A model generated the notes under the pieces. That model ran no database searches. It was not told the DNA's origin and saw only the letters and a program-made list of their open reading frames with translations. From Endomychus coccineus (Eukaryota; Arthropoda; Insecta; Coleoptera; Endomychidae), in the NCBI GenBank assembly GCA_958510875.1, contig OY294070.1, positions 4,526,001 through 4,590,000 of the forward strand: 64,000 nt of DNA, written 5' to 3'. Each line of letters begins with the position of its first letter. The stretch's first letter is position 1. This document shows positions 23,340 to 35,000 of the stretch, in pieces. The position numbers and the translations under genes are program-made.

Positions 23340-26330
23340 ACCACAGATGTAAATACTTCTAACAATCCGAAAAATTATTCCAGGATGTATATTACTCTCC
23401 TATGTCAGCAACACTTTCTGCGTCGTCAAGTAAGATGTATTGCCTAACCTTATGAATCCCTGATTTAATCTCTAGCAGTAAGAGTTTAAGTATGTTCATT
23501 ATAAATGTAGAATGAAACACTTTTGGGTACGGTGCTTATTCATTTTGAGAGTCCATAGCAGATTTGATTTGGAGAAGACAACCGAGGTGAAATGTTTTGT
23601 AAATTCAACTCGATATCAGTACCATCTAGTTTTGAAAGCTTGCACTAGAATTGGAAACAGGTTTCACTCTTAGTAATTAATTTTGCCTGTTAACAACTAT
23701 GACGCAAAAGCGAAGCTCAAGATATATTCCAATTTTGATAGCCAATTGAATAAAAAACAGCACGTATTGTAAACCATATACCATAGACCATAAATTCGCT
23801 GAAAAAATCAAAATCAACTTTCGTTATAAGGAACCCTTGCTACACCGTATTGTAATGTAGGTTTACTTCAAATTTGTTTAACATTGGCCTTTGATTTTAC
23901 CTTTTATTTATATTCGAATTCTCTGTTACAATCTGAATTATTCCAGCAAGTCTATTACTCTCTGGGTCAGCAACACTTTCTACGTCATGTAGTAAGATGT
24001 GTTGCCTAACTATAAAGATCCCAATTCAATCTATAGTTACAAAAGTTTAAGTATATTCAATATGTATGTACAATAAAATTGATAATACCTGCGACTATGA
24101 CGCTTATTCATTTTGGGGATCCATAGCAGATTTGATTTGGTAAAGATAACTAAGGTAAAGTATTATGTAGATTTAGTTCAATATCAGTGCCATCTAGGAT
24201 TGAAAAGCTTGCACCAGAATTGGAAAGAGGTTTGCTTCCGTCTTAATTTCGATTAATTTTGCCTGTTAACAACTATGACGCAGGAGCCAAGCTCAAGATA
24301 TATTCCAATTTTGATAGTCAATTGAACGAGAAACAGCACGTATTATAAACTATATACCATAGACTAAAGTCGCTGATAAAATCAGAATCAACTTTCGTTA
24401 TGAGCAGCCCTTGCTGCATCGTATTGTAATGTATGTTTACATCAAAGCTGTTTCATATTGGCCTTTAATTTTACCTTTTATTTATATTCGAATTCTCTGT
24501 TACACTCCCTTGTGTCAGCAACACTTTCTACGTCGTGTAGTAAGATGTGTTGCCTAGCTATAAAGATCTCAATTTAATCTATAGTAACGAAAGCTTATGT
24601 ATATTCAATATGTGTGTACAATAAAATTGATGATAGTTTTGACTATGATGCTTATTCATTTGAGGATTCATAGCAGATTTGATTTGGTGAAGATAACCAA
24701 GGTAAAGTGTTATGTAGATTTAGTTCAATATCAGTGCCATCTAGGATTGAAACGCTTGCACTAGAATTGGAAAGAGGTTTGCTTCTGTCTTAATTTTAAA
24801 TAATTTATCCTGTTGACAAAACAGACGCAGAAGCCAAGCTCAAAATATGTTCCAATTTTGATAGTCAGTTGAATGAAAAGCACGTATTATTGGCTTATTA
24901 ATAAATTCACCCGATCTTTTCATTTGTATGCAACACGTGCTACTCCATGGTGTGAGACGTGTAGCCCATATTGAAATTACTACTGTCAATCGAACTAAAT
25001 TGCTTATTCTTTCATAAATAGTTTGAAACCCATCTTACTCTTATACTTCATGTCATAATTAACAAATTCAAGAATATGCTACTCTTGACATCTATATTCA
25101 GAACAATCCTTAGACTAAATTGGCTGATAAAATCATAATCATCTTTCGTTATAGGCAGTGCTTGCTACATCGTATTGTAATGTATGTTGCTTCCGAACTT
25201 ATTTCATATTGGCATTTGATTTTGCTTTATAAGTTATAACGAGTGTGAAGCTAATTCCAATCTTCAACTTCGCATTAATATTAACAGTTAATTGATTGAA
25301 ATAGAAGTTTATAGGTGCCATATTTGAATAAGTTCTTAAAATTATCCAAATTACCGTACAAAATCAGAGTTATTTAGAAATACATTCCTATGTATGTAAC
25401 AGTTGTTACATCATATTGTAAAATAAGTTTTACCTATTTAGTGGTTAATACCCAATCATGATGTTAGTGTATTAATTTTTTCCTTCTAGCAATTATGAAC
25501 CTGATACCAATCTTCAATATAGTTTCAATTTTGTTATTAATAACCAGTTTGTGAATCTAGATTCATACCTTACCCTGGTATGAATTACATGTGAATTGAA
25601 TTCTCGGGAAATATCAACTATATTTATATTTGAATTCTCTGTAACAATTCGAATTATTATTCCAGGATGTCAGCAACACTTCCTACGTTGTGTAGTAAGA
25701 TGTGTTGGCTACCTATAAGGATCCCGATTCAATTTATAGTAATAAAAGTTTATGTATGTTCAATGTGTTTGTGTACATACAATAGAATTGATAACCCTTT
25801 TGGGTATAATGCTTATTCATTTTGGGGATGTATAGCAAATTTGATTTGGAGAAGATAAGTAAGGTAGAGTAAGCTTGTACCAGAATTGGAAAGAGGTTTG
25901 TTTCTGTTTTAATTTCGATCAATTTTTCCTGTTGACAAGTACGACGCAGATACCAAGCTCAAAATATGTTCCAATTTTGATAGTTAATTGAATGAAGAAC
26001 AGCAAGTATTATTGTCGACATATTAATAGTTTCACCCGACGTTTTTATTTGTATGCAACACTTGCTACTCCATGATGTGAGACGTGTAGCCTTTATGGAA
26101 ATTACATACTACTTGTCAATGGTACTATATCGTTCGCTCTTTTATAAATAGTATGAAGCCTAACTTACTCTCATATTTTATATCATAATGAACAAATTCA
26201 AGGATATACTATCCTTGGCAGTTATGTTCAGAACAATTCATAAGCTAAATTCACTGATTAAATCATAATAATCTTTCGCTTAGGCAACTCTTGCTACCCC
26301 GTATTGTAATGTATAAATAAAAATGGTTTT
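23340..26330. repeat. Degenerate tandem repeat array, block C (at least four units)
   Basis: The TAGCAGATTTGATTTGG anchor occurs near 23556, 24125, 24669 and (mutated) 25829, and the ACGCAGAAGCCAAGCTCAA anchor near 23702, 24279, 24825 and 25943. Unit length is about 545-580 bp, with one larger interval holding an insertion. Units end alternately in 'CACCGTATTGTAATG' or 'CCATGGTGTGAGACGTG' versions. An ATTATTCCAG word followed by a short cassette and GTAAGATGTG recurs in most units. No coding frame is conserved over a whole unit. Confidence 0.75.
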
Positions 26331-26818
26331 ATTTTATTATTTAATGAGAATTTTTACATTATTATTTTTTTCGTCTGCGAACATTGGGTATTTTCTGTAC
26401 TGTTGCGATATACTGCCAAATTAAAATTATCTATCGATCAATAGCGATTTCCTAAGTATCATATCTTCTGATCAGTTACGCCGCTGGGCTAGCTGCATAA
26501 TCATGTTTACTTTGACGATAACCATGAACGTATGAATGTGTTAGATTATTCGACGAGTCATGCAAGGTTTGTATGACTTGCATATTCACATTTCACAAAT
26601 TACTAGAATTGGTACTTAGAGATAGTACGATTGTCTAGCAATATTTTAAACATGTAATATTTCATATTTGAATAAAAAAAAATTGTTCATAACACTACAT
26701 TCATTGAACCTTAAGTTTTAGTCGAGAAAATAAAGCCGAAAAGGTCGAAATAAAAGTGGCTGAACCTTTTCATAATCGATTCTAGATGCAATTTTTTTTT
26801 AATGTTACCAGTTTGTTT
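26331..26818. other. Spacer, nothing recognised
   Basis: AT-rich with no supported gene or repeat. Confidence 0.4.
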
Positions 26819-27254
26819 TTTGTTTAGATGCATTTTAGCATTTCTACGGAGGAAAATGCATCTTTTTGAATGCACGGAGTAGGTCTGAATCTTTTACTCG
26901 GAGGTTTTGGGGGTTGCTGATCACGATTCTGATTGGATTGGAGCAACGACACATATGGAGGTCAGGACATCCTGGTACCCACGTCGTCTCCGAGAAATTC
27001 GTGAAAATATTTTCTGCAAAGGAGTCAAATTTCTCAGGGAGGTTCTCTTGAGGTTGCCGGTCATGACCATGACCTTCAATAGTCACCTGGTGGTCAGTAT
27101 ACCCTGATTACCAAACAAAACATCCGAGTAAGAAATTCTGGCCTATTCCAAATATATTTGGCTACTTTTTATTCACATTGAACTTTAGCTCCTGCAAGTG
27201 CATACAAAAAAATGAATTTTCCTCTGTATAAATGCTAAAATGCATGTAAACAAA
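26819..27254. mobile_element. Small TIR element (MITE-like), 436 bp
   Basis: The ends are inverted repeats of about 60 bp: TTTTGTTTAGATGCATTTTA at 26819 and its complement, with few changes, ending at 27254. The ATGCATTTTAGCATTT core is exact on both sides. The interior has overlapping short frames with no family resemblance. There is no transposase, so it is non-autonomous. The target duplication is unclear. Confidence 0.65.
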
Positions 27255-27261
27255 AATAATA

Positions 27262-27335
27262 ATTCTTAAATTTTTGGAACAATCCTTTGGGTTGGATAAT
27301 TTAACAGCGCGATCTGCTGGGGATTTTTAATATAA
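27262..27335 (-). pseudogene. Penelope-like scrap
   Basis: The words TTTTTGGAACAATCCTTTGG and GGATAATTTAACAGCGCG match the Penelope copy at 59855-59900 (TTTTTGGGACAGTCCTCTG, GGATAATTTTACCGCGCG) with scattered changes. It is too short to say more. The rest of 27336-27699 is unassigned. Confidence 0.55.
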
Positions 27336-27699
27336 TAGTACATAGAACTTCTCATAATCATACACTGTGAAGTATCTTTAAATCCTGTAATAGTACTCCA
27401 TTTAATACATATAGGAACAGCCTTATTATAGTTTGAAATGTATAGGTCCTATGATTAAAACATCAAAATAATTAAAAAAAAAAAACACATATCTAGTGGG
27501 ACGTAGAACTATAACAATACAAACAGTTCGAAATTTCTAAATTCATATAACACTAACATTTAAGACATGTAGAAATAAAAACTCATGTTATAAAGGAAAT
27601 CATATGAGGAAATTATTGTCAGTCAGAAACTCTGTTAAATTATAATATGCTGTTTTTGTTAAACAGTTTCTCAGACATAATTTTATTTTGTTGAGACTT

Positions 27700-28300
27700 T
27701 CGCCTTAATGAAACTTGGCATTTTATTATAAATTTTCAGCATGTTGTATGAGATATTTTTCTGGATGTTTAGGCTTATCTCTAATCAAATTGTTCTTATT
27801 TCTTGTATCATACGAATGCTCTATACTGCAAGATTCGAAGATTTCGGGATTTTTTGGTAAATATAACGCATTCATAGATATAGAGGCCGGTAATAGTGAG
27901 TACATTTTCATCAATGGAAAATTGCTTGGAGTTCAGTATGTTTCGTAAGCATTTCTTTGAATATTCGTTTGATTTCTGACGAATTTCTCCAAACAATTAT
28001 GCCGTATTTTAGAGACGACATTCAATGTACGCGAATTAGGCAATAAAAGCTGTTTTCTCATTTACCAAATAACGTAGAGTTCTTAGTGCATAATGTATGT
28101 TTTGCTGAATTTTTTGCTAAAGCATCTAAGTGATAATGTCAAAGTAACCTTGAATCGATATGAATTCCTAAGAATTTCACTACAGGTTGTGATTCTATGA
28201 ATCCATTCTTTTGAGGAATACATAATTTGGTTGTGTTTGTTCAAAATGAAAAATTCAGTAACTGCGTTTTTTTCACATGTACCTGTAAATTATTTGAATC
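27700..28300 (-). pseudogene. LINE reverse transcriptase C-terminal fragment
   Basis: Minus-strand pieces read VKFLGIHIDSRLL, then KYGIIVWRNSSEIKRIFK, then LTITGLYIYECVIF. These occur in that order in the thumb and connection of Jockey/CR1-type RTs ('KFLGVHLD', 'YGIIFWG.SS', 'ALYILE'). Stops and shifts occur in between. It is a dead fragment lying upstream of SDR gene 1. Confidence 0.75.
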
Positions 28301-28382
28301 GAACCGTTCCAGTGATAGTTGGTGCGATGAAGACGCTTTGGCTGATACAATTAGTTTTAAGCAATCCCGTTTTGAATAATAC

Positions 28383-28490
28383 ATCTTCTGATGATGGTCG
28401 TGAGACCAAAACGTACTTAAAGACAAAAACAATAAGCATATGTATTAGCGTGACTTATTTCCCTAACCGAAATCATACTACGTGGAATTT
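28383..28490 (+). pseudogene. Penelope 3' end with decayed hammerhead-like motif
   Basis: The core CTGATGATGGTCGTGAGACC is intact, but the following GAAAC has become AAAAC and the palindrome ACGTACGT is now ACGTACTT. The flank (AAGACAAAAAC, later 'GTGACTTATTTCCC') resembles the tails at 58.8 and 61.3 kb. A catalytic G is lost, so self-cleavage is not expected. Confidence 0.6.
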
Positions 28491-29051
28491 TTTGTGCTTG
28501 TTTCACATGAGTATTTATGCAGACAAATATTGTTGTGGCTTTATAGTATATTAGATTCCAGATTATCACATTGTTATCCTGACCGCAGAGCCCATAATCT
28601 GATCAATAACAACGTTTAGCTTTACAACAGAAATAGAGCAAGGATACTATGATGGTTTATGGTAAAACGTTGGTCTAGCGAACCCAAGCTGCGCTAAACG
28701 CTTTAAAATACATGTTTGGGGGACACGTTCAATTTGAAACTAATGTGTAGTAATTTATTACGATATATCATTTCAAATTAGACGAATGTTCTATTTGTTT
28801 CAGTTTATCTACAATCGATAATCGATTCAACGTTCTCCCGCTATCTTATTTTAACCAACACAATAGAAATATATTCTCATAGCTGATAGAAGTGGTTAGC
28901 ACTTACGTTATCTCTCACTCCCATCCATATGTGATATCTAACAACAACTCACCTGGGTTTCTATAAATGTATGTAATAGGTACGTTAAATTATTAATCAT
29001 AGCTGAGTGATCATTGTTGCTACTGACACCGTACAGTGAACACACAGAGCA
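28491..29051. promoter_or_regulatory. Upstream region of SDR gene 1
   Basis: No coding or repeat assignment. The last about 60 bases before the ATG are the likely 5' untranslated region. A promoter element could not be picked with confidence. Confidence 0.35.
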
Positions 29052-32000
29052 ATGGCTGTATCATTGGACAGATGGAGAGGCAAAGTTGCTGTAGTTACTG
29101 GAGCTAGTGCTGGTATCGGAGCTGGTGTGGCAGAAAGACTCGTAGAAGAAGGACTCAAGGTATAAACAATTAATAAACTATACAAAATTACAAACACATT
29201 CCGTGCTGGAATCGATAGATGAAGTTTTGGTTCTTCAGGTTGAACAGTATTTTCGATCATTACTTTCGGAGATGGTTGATCAGTGATTTCACGTCAGCCT
29301 CGTCTCACTGACGAGCGCATGAGAAGATCGAAACAGCTGTTTGCGACTAATGGACGTGTTCACTGTTCTACCTCGAGATCCAAAATTTCGTCGCACTATG
29401 GATACACTTTAACAGTAGAAAGAGAAACAATTACAATCAATATCAAATAAAAATACTGTGAAAATGGTTCATTATCTTGATTGTTTTTTATAGTGTAATT
29501 CATCTTCTCCTGAACTTTAGATTATTACAATAATTATGAATAATAATACGAAAAGAGGATTTTTTGGATTGAATTTATAAATTAGAAACGAATATATGTG
29601 AGTATTTATAGTCTCGAACATCTTTGTAATAAATAATTGATTTTGAATTTGAGTTCAACTGACACATGAAGATGATTACACCAAATCAGAAAAGCGTACT
29701 AATGTTTGAATTATTCGATCAATTTTCTATAATAGGTATCATAAAAACAAAGTAAAAGTGTTTTATTTTATTATATCAATTATTATCTTTATTATATTAT
29801 ACAACATTAGGTGATATTATTTTGAGCTAAGCTCATACTTTGTTGTTTCAATTTGAAGGGCCCAATACTTTTTGTACGATGCAACGTCTCCTCTATTATG
29901 TTGTGACGAGGAATGTAAGTAAGCAAATATGAAATGCACGGCTGTATAATTGGTTGTCTAGTTAAGAGAGCTTTGCAATGTCTAATAAATCTCGGTAGTC
30001 CTTGCATAAGAACATAGACATAGATAATAGGTCTATGCATAAGAACTTCTGGGCCAACTGAACAAAGAGTGGTCTGCATTCTGGCAATTGCATTTTGGAT
30101 CTAAGCCCCGTTCCCACAAATGATGATGATGATGATAATAAATTTTGTCGACATTTATCGTGTATCAAACCAAAATTTGGAAAAATCGTACATTTTACCT
30201 TATAACTCGATAACAAAAAATCCTCAAAAACAAATGACCTTCGACTACCCCCAAGTACCGCCTAAAAACTTGCCAAATCTCAAATTTCCGAGAAAAAAGT
30301 GATTAACGTAAAAAATACGTTCCGAAAAACGGTGGCAACAACGGAAAATTGTCGATAACCACAGTAACAAACTTGGCCAACCAGCGCTTGTTAATATAGA
30401 CCAGACAACACCCAGCAGGGCGAAAAAGCTGTCAACTTTTGGCAACTTTGTTTACAACTTAATTTGATAGAATTTGGAGGAATGGAAATGAAGAGTTCAG
30501 CTTCATTTGCAAACTCACGCAGTTTTACTTTAAAAAAATTTAAGTACTTTGGAACTATTCCAATATTTAAGTATTTTTGTTCAAGATTGATATAATCTCA
30601 AGTACCTATTTCTAGAATTATCAAATCAACATGAAGGTTACATTAGTGTTATCATATTATCTTAATTATGACATCTACTTCGTTCGTAATACAAATAAGA
30701 CAACCTTCCTTTTTATCTATTTTTACTATTATCTCGAAAATGTACTATTGATTTTTTTCACCAATGTTTAATCGTTTCTTCATTTAGACATCCACTTTTC
30801 ATAACTGGTATCTATGCCCAAAACACGTGATTTTTACATAGAATATGTTTTTACACGGAGATGTTTGATTGATCGAAATGCCATGACTAGTCTTAGGCTG
30901 CTCCTTCTTCTCCAGTGCTTGCAACAAACGGGAGTTCACCGCAGTATATACTATACCAGACATGAGAATTAGCCAGTACGGTAAGGGATATACTATAGAA
31001 GTCGTATGGAATTATAATTTCAAAAACGTTGTTGGAAAAATGTGGTATTATAAACTCGACTCACATTCTTCCGCTAGGCGATCTCTATTGTCCTGAACTA
31101 TACGTAACTGTGACCTCCTGAGTATCAAGTCTCCAGAGAAACAGATTCTATGTTATTTGTTTTTATATAATAAAAACTGTCAATTCCCAACATCGCAAAG
31201 TTTTGGCTAGGAAACTTAGTAATTCCCTTTGGTGAAATGAAATTTCAACTTGTTGGTCATTCCTTAATAATTGTAGTAGCTGGAAGACAGCTTGAGTCCA
31301 ACCAATTCCAAAAAAAAGAGGACAGAATACACTTTGTAATAATTATAGACCCATATCGCATATGTGATATCTAAAGTAATGGAGAAAGCAATCAACTATA
31401 GACATAGCAATAGTTGAGCATAAATAATAATATCAACCAAATACCCTTCACGACATAATCTTGTATAGTATAAAATGTATTGTTAAGAAAGCTCTTTTAA
31501 ATTATTTTGCCCCACGTTCTGGTGACAATCGTTAAGAAAGGTCTTTTGATTTATATTGGCCCACGTTTGGGCCAATTATTAAGAAAGGTCTTTTTTAATA
31601 ATATTGCCCCACGTTGGTGACAATTATTAAGAAAACTCTTTTTGATTTATTTTGCCCCACGTTGTGATGACAATTATTAACTAATCTCTTATGAGTTTAT
31701 TATTTAATTATGAATTATTATTAATTCTTCCGGCTAGCTTTTATTTGTATTTTAAATCTTACGCTTGTTTTGATTTGAATAATCTAATGATTTGAATAAT
31801 GAACTTTTACCTTTTTATTTTATATCTATGGAATTAAACACAATGTTCTTTGAATGTTAAACATTCTATATTTAAATTTCTATGACTATTTTTTTAACTC
31901 AGTATCAATTTTAACAATTTTATGTTCAAATAGATCTATGATCTAACCTCAAAATTATTTACTATTAATATTTGTTTACAAAGTTATAATCTACAATCTT

Positions 32001-35000
32001 TCTTTCAGATTTACAGACAGATAATGATACAATGGAGAAATAATAAATAAACTTACGTTTAGTTTATATCCAAGAATATGTTTTAAAATGTAGGCAATGT
32101 TCACTTGGCTTGATCTTCTTATTAATTTGATAATTGACTTTAACAGTAGGTACACAATTTCTTTGATATACACAAATCACAGGTAAACAATGTGGTTACT
32201 TGTTTAGAAATCAGGAACTGTTGATAATTGTTAACTTGTCTTATTCTTTTTCAAAAGATATAAAACCTTAAACGATGTAATTGGAACGTTGTCGAAGACT
32301 AACTATTATACGATGCTACTTGTGAATTATGGTTATAATAACTTTTAAAATTTTTGTTCGAAGACTGGGAACACTACTTGACTTGTATAAATTACTTATT
32401 TGCTTCGATTACTTTCAACCTTACGAAACTAATGGAACACTTGGGTTCACCGATGTTTATCCAAAAACTAAGGTTATGGAAATTTTATGATTAGCTTGAG
32501 TACCTTGACTCTTCAGATCTTGATGGCTAACTAACTTGGCTTGTCTTCAGATGCCTTTTATAGGCCTTCAAAACCGACGCTAAGTATTTTCAAAATTAAC
32601 CAATGAGGTGCTTAGTTTACCTATCAAGAATGCTTTGTTGATTGTTGCAAACTGACAGAACTATTACATTGTTACTAGACTGACGTTCATAAAATCACCT
32701 CGACCAATCAGAACTTAGTATTCTTTAAATTTTTAATTATTGGAGATGGTTGGTTTCATCTTATTTTAAATGATAGTGATTCCTTCTTTTTAAATTCATA
32801 TTGCCTACATTTTTCCACACACTTTGGTATAAGATAACCTATGATTAGGTTATTATTAATATGATTATTCCTATAATTATTATAAATTTGACAGTTGTCA
32901 TTACTAAAAACTAATACATAATATAATATATCAATAACATTTCTTTAACATTATATAATTCAAATTTACTAATCCTAACTTATATCTACAACATTTTTCA
33001 ATAGTTTGTGCTATCTCATGATAGTTTTTGTAATCATTTTAATTATGATTTCTGCCTTCGTAACACTGTACGTTTATTCACTTTCACTGAAGTTCTTGTT
33101 TTACACTTTTATTCTAATTACATTGTTGTTTATTATGTTTTACATTGTTCATTATATTATACTAACTATTATTTAACTTTTAACATTGTATTTTAATTCC
33201 CTATAATATCTTTTTATTAATCTTTTCTGATTTTCAATGTTCGGTAAGTTCTAATTTTATCATTTTATTGTTTAGGAAATGAAATCATAACAGTATATTA
33301 TTTATTTTACAGGTGGTCGGTTTGGCCAGGAGAGTTGAACGTGTGGAAGAATTGGCAAAGAAGTTAGAAGGTAAAAAAGGTAAACTCTACGCCTGTGGAG
33401 TCGACCTAACAAACCCTGATGATATCATCAAAGCGTTCAAATGGATCAAAGACAACGTAGGTCCAGTTCATATTTTGATCAACAACGCTGGTCTCGGTTC
33501 AAATACCAACTTGATTGACGGCGATATCACCAGATGGAAGGCGATCCTGGACACCAATGTTCTGGGACTTTGTGTTGCAACCAGAGAAGCCTTCAGCAGC
33601 ATGAAGGAGAACAACATAGACGGACATATTATCCATATTAATAGCTTGGGTGGACATAGAGTTGCACCAATTCCTTTCATGAGCGTTTACAGCGCATCTA
33701 AATACGCTGTAACTGCTCTGACTGAAACTCTTAGGAACGAACTCAGTGCTATGGGTAGTAAAACGAAAATAACGGTAACTTATTGATTTTACATATACCT
33801 TATAATTTTTTTGGACCAAAAGATTTGTCATTTTTTGAGACTAACGTCACATATTATTATAACTTTTCGAATAATAGTTATTTATGTATCAAAGCTTGTA
33901 AGTGTATTTTACAGCAGTCCTCGGAAGCTGCCATGGGTTCCCAATTTTCTCCGGTCATAGCTAATATCTTCATGGAAACTTTTTGCAAGATGCTATTGAC
34001 TCATCTGTTCTCAAGCCGACACTTTTGTTATATGGCAACACGGTCGCAAAAATCTTGTTCCTTTCGTCAATTTCATTTACATTCGTCACATCCCAATATC
34101 CTTTTCACCATGGAAGTTGAATCGAAAGGTTCACTCCCGTTCCTAAGATGTATTAGTTAGTCCGCATTCTTTGACAAGCCCATTTAACTCTAGGTGATTT
34201 CAGAGCTCCCAGGGCCGATCCGCTGCCTGAACAGATGTATATGCGCCTATTTACATAGTTTCTTCGCAGGTTTACCATGGCGAAAGTCAATATTGCGTAG
34301 ATCTTCGCATGAAAAACTGTGCAGTAAGCGCCTAGGGTCACTGAAATAGTAACCGTTGGGCTTCTTAGATACACTCCCGCTCCAAAAGCCTGATCTATCT
34401 TGGACCCGTCTGTGAACCATTCGAGCCCACCTGGTGGCAGTAGGGCGAGAGTTTCGTTGCTCCATTCTCCTTATCAGGGATGAGGATTTTGGGAGAAGTT
34501 AGACGTATAGCTGGAATCATGCCATTTTGCTTCATTTCCAGTACGGGCATTTAGAGATTGCCTCACTTAAAATGGTTGAGTGTCCACGAGAGTAGTGCGT
34601 TTTGGTTCAGTGGCCTAGTCCCTTTAACCTATACGCCGTTCTTATGGCCTCAGTTTGAATGTATACGTGTAGAGGTGCTAATCTGTCGAGTTTCAAGAGT
34701 CCTCGTTGGAGCCGACTTCATACCACTCAGTATACCCACGCAAGCAAGCCGCTGCAGTCGGTCTAAAAGGTGCTGGGACATACCATTCTTTGTCCCCGTC
34801 TACCACACGATCGTAGCATAGGTTAGGCCTTATCCCAGCGGTATAGATCCAATAAAGGAACTTTGGCTCTAATCCTCACGTGCTGCTGATAGCTCTTCTG
34901 CAAACCCAAAAGGACGCAGAGGCCTTCCTCACTCGATATTCGGTGTTTGCTTTTGAACAAAATGATATTGACTCATTGCTATTGAAATGTTGGTTCACTC

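Noticed and set aside
26844..27086. 80-codon frame inside the TIR element at 26.8 kb
   Set aside because: It overlaps two other equally long frames on the opposite strand and resembles no transposase.
31481..31690. Regular short repeats with spacers, CRISPR-like at first sight
   Set aside because: Eukaryotic context, only four diverged units without unique spacers. They belong to the LTR tail and carry the primer-binding-site core.
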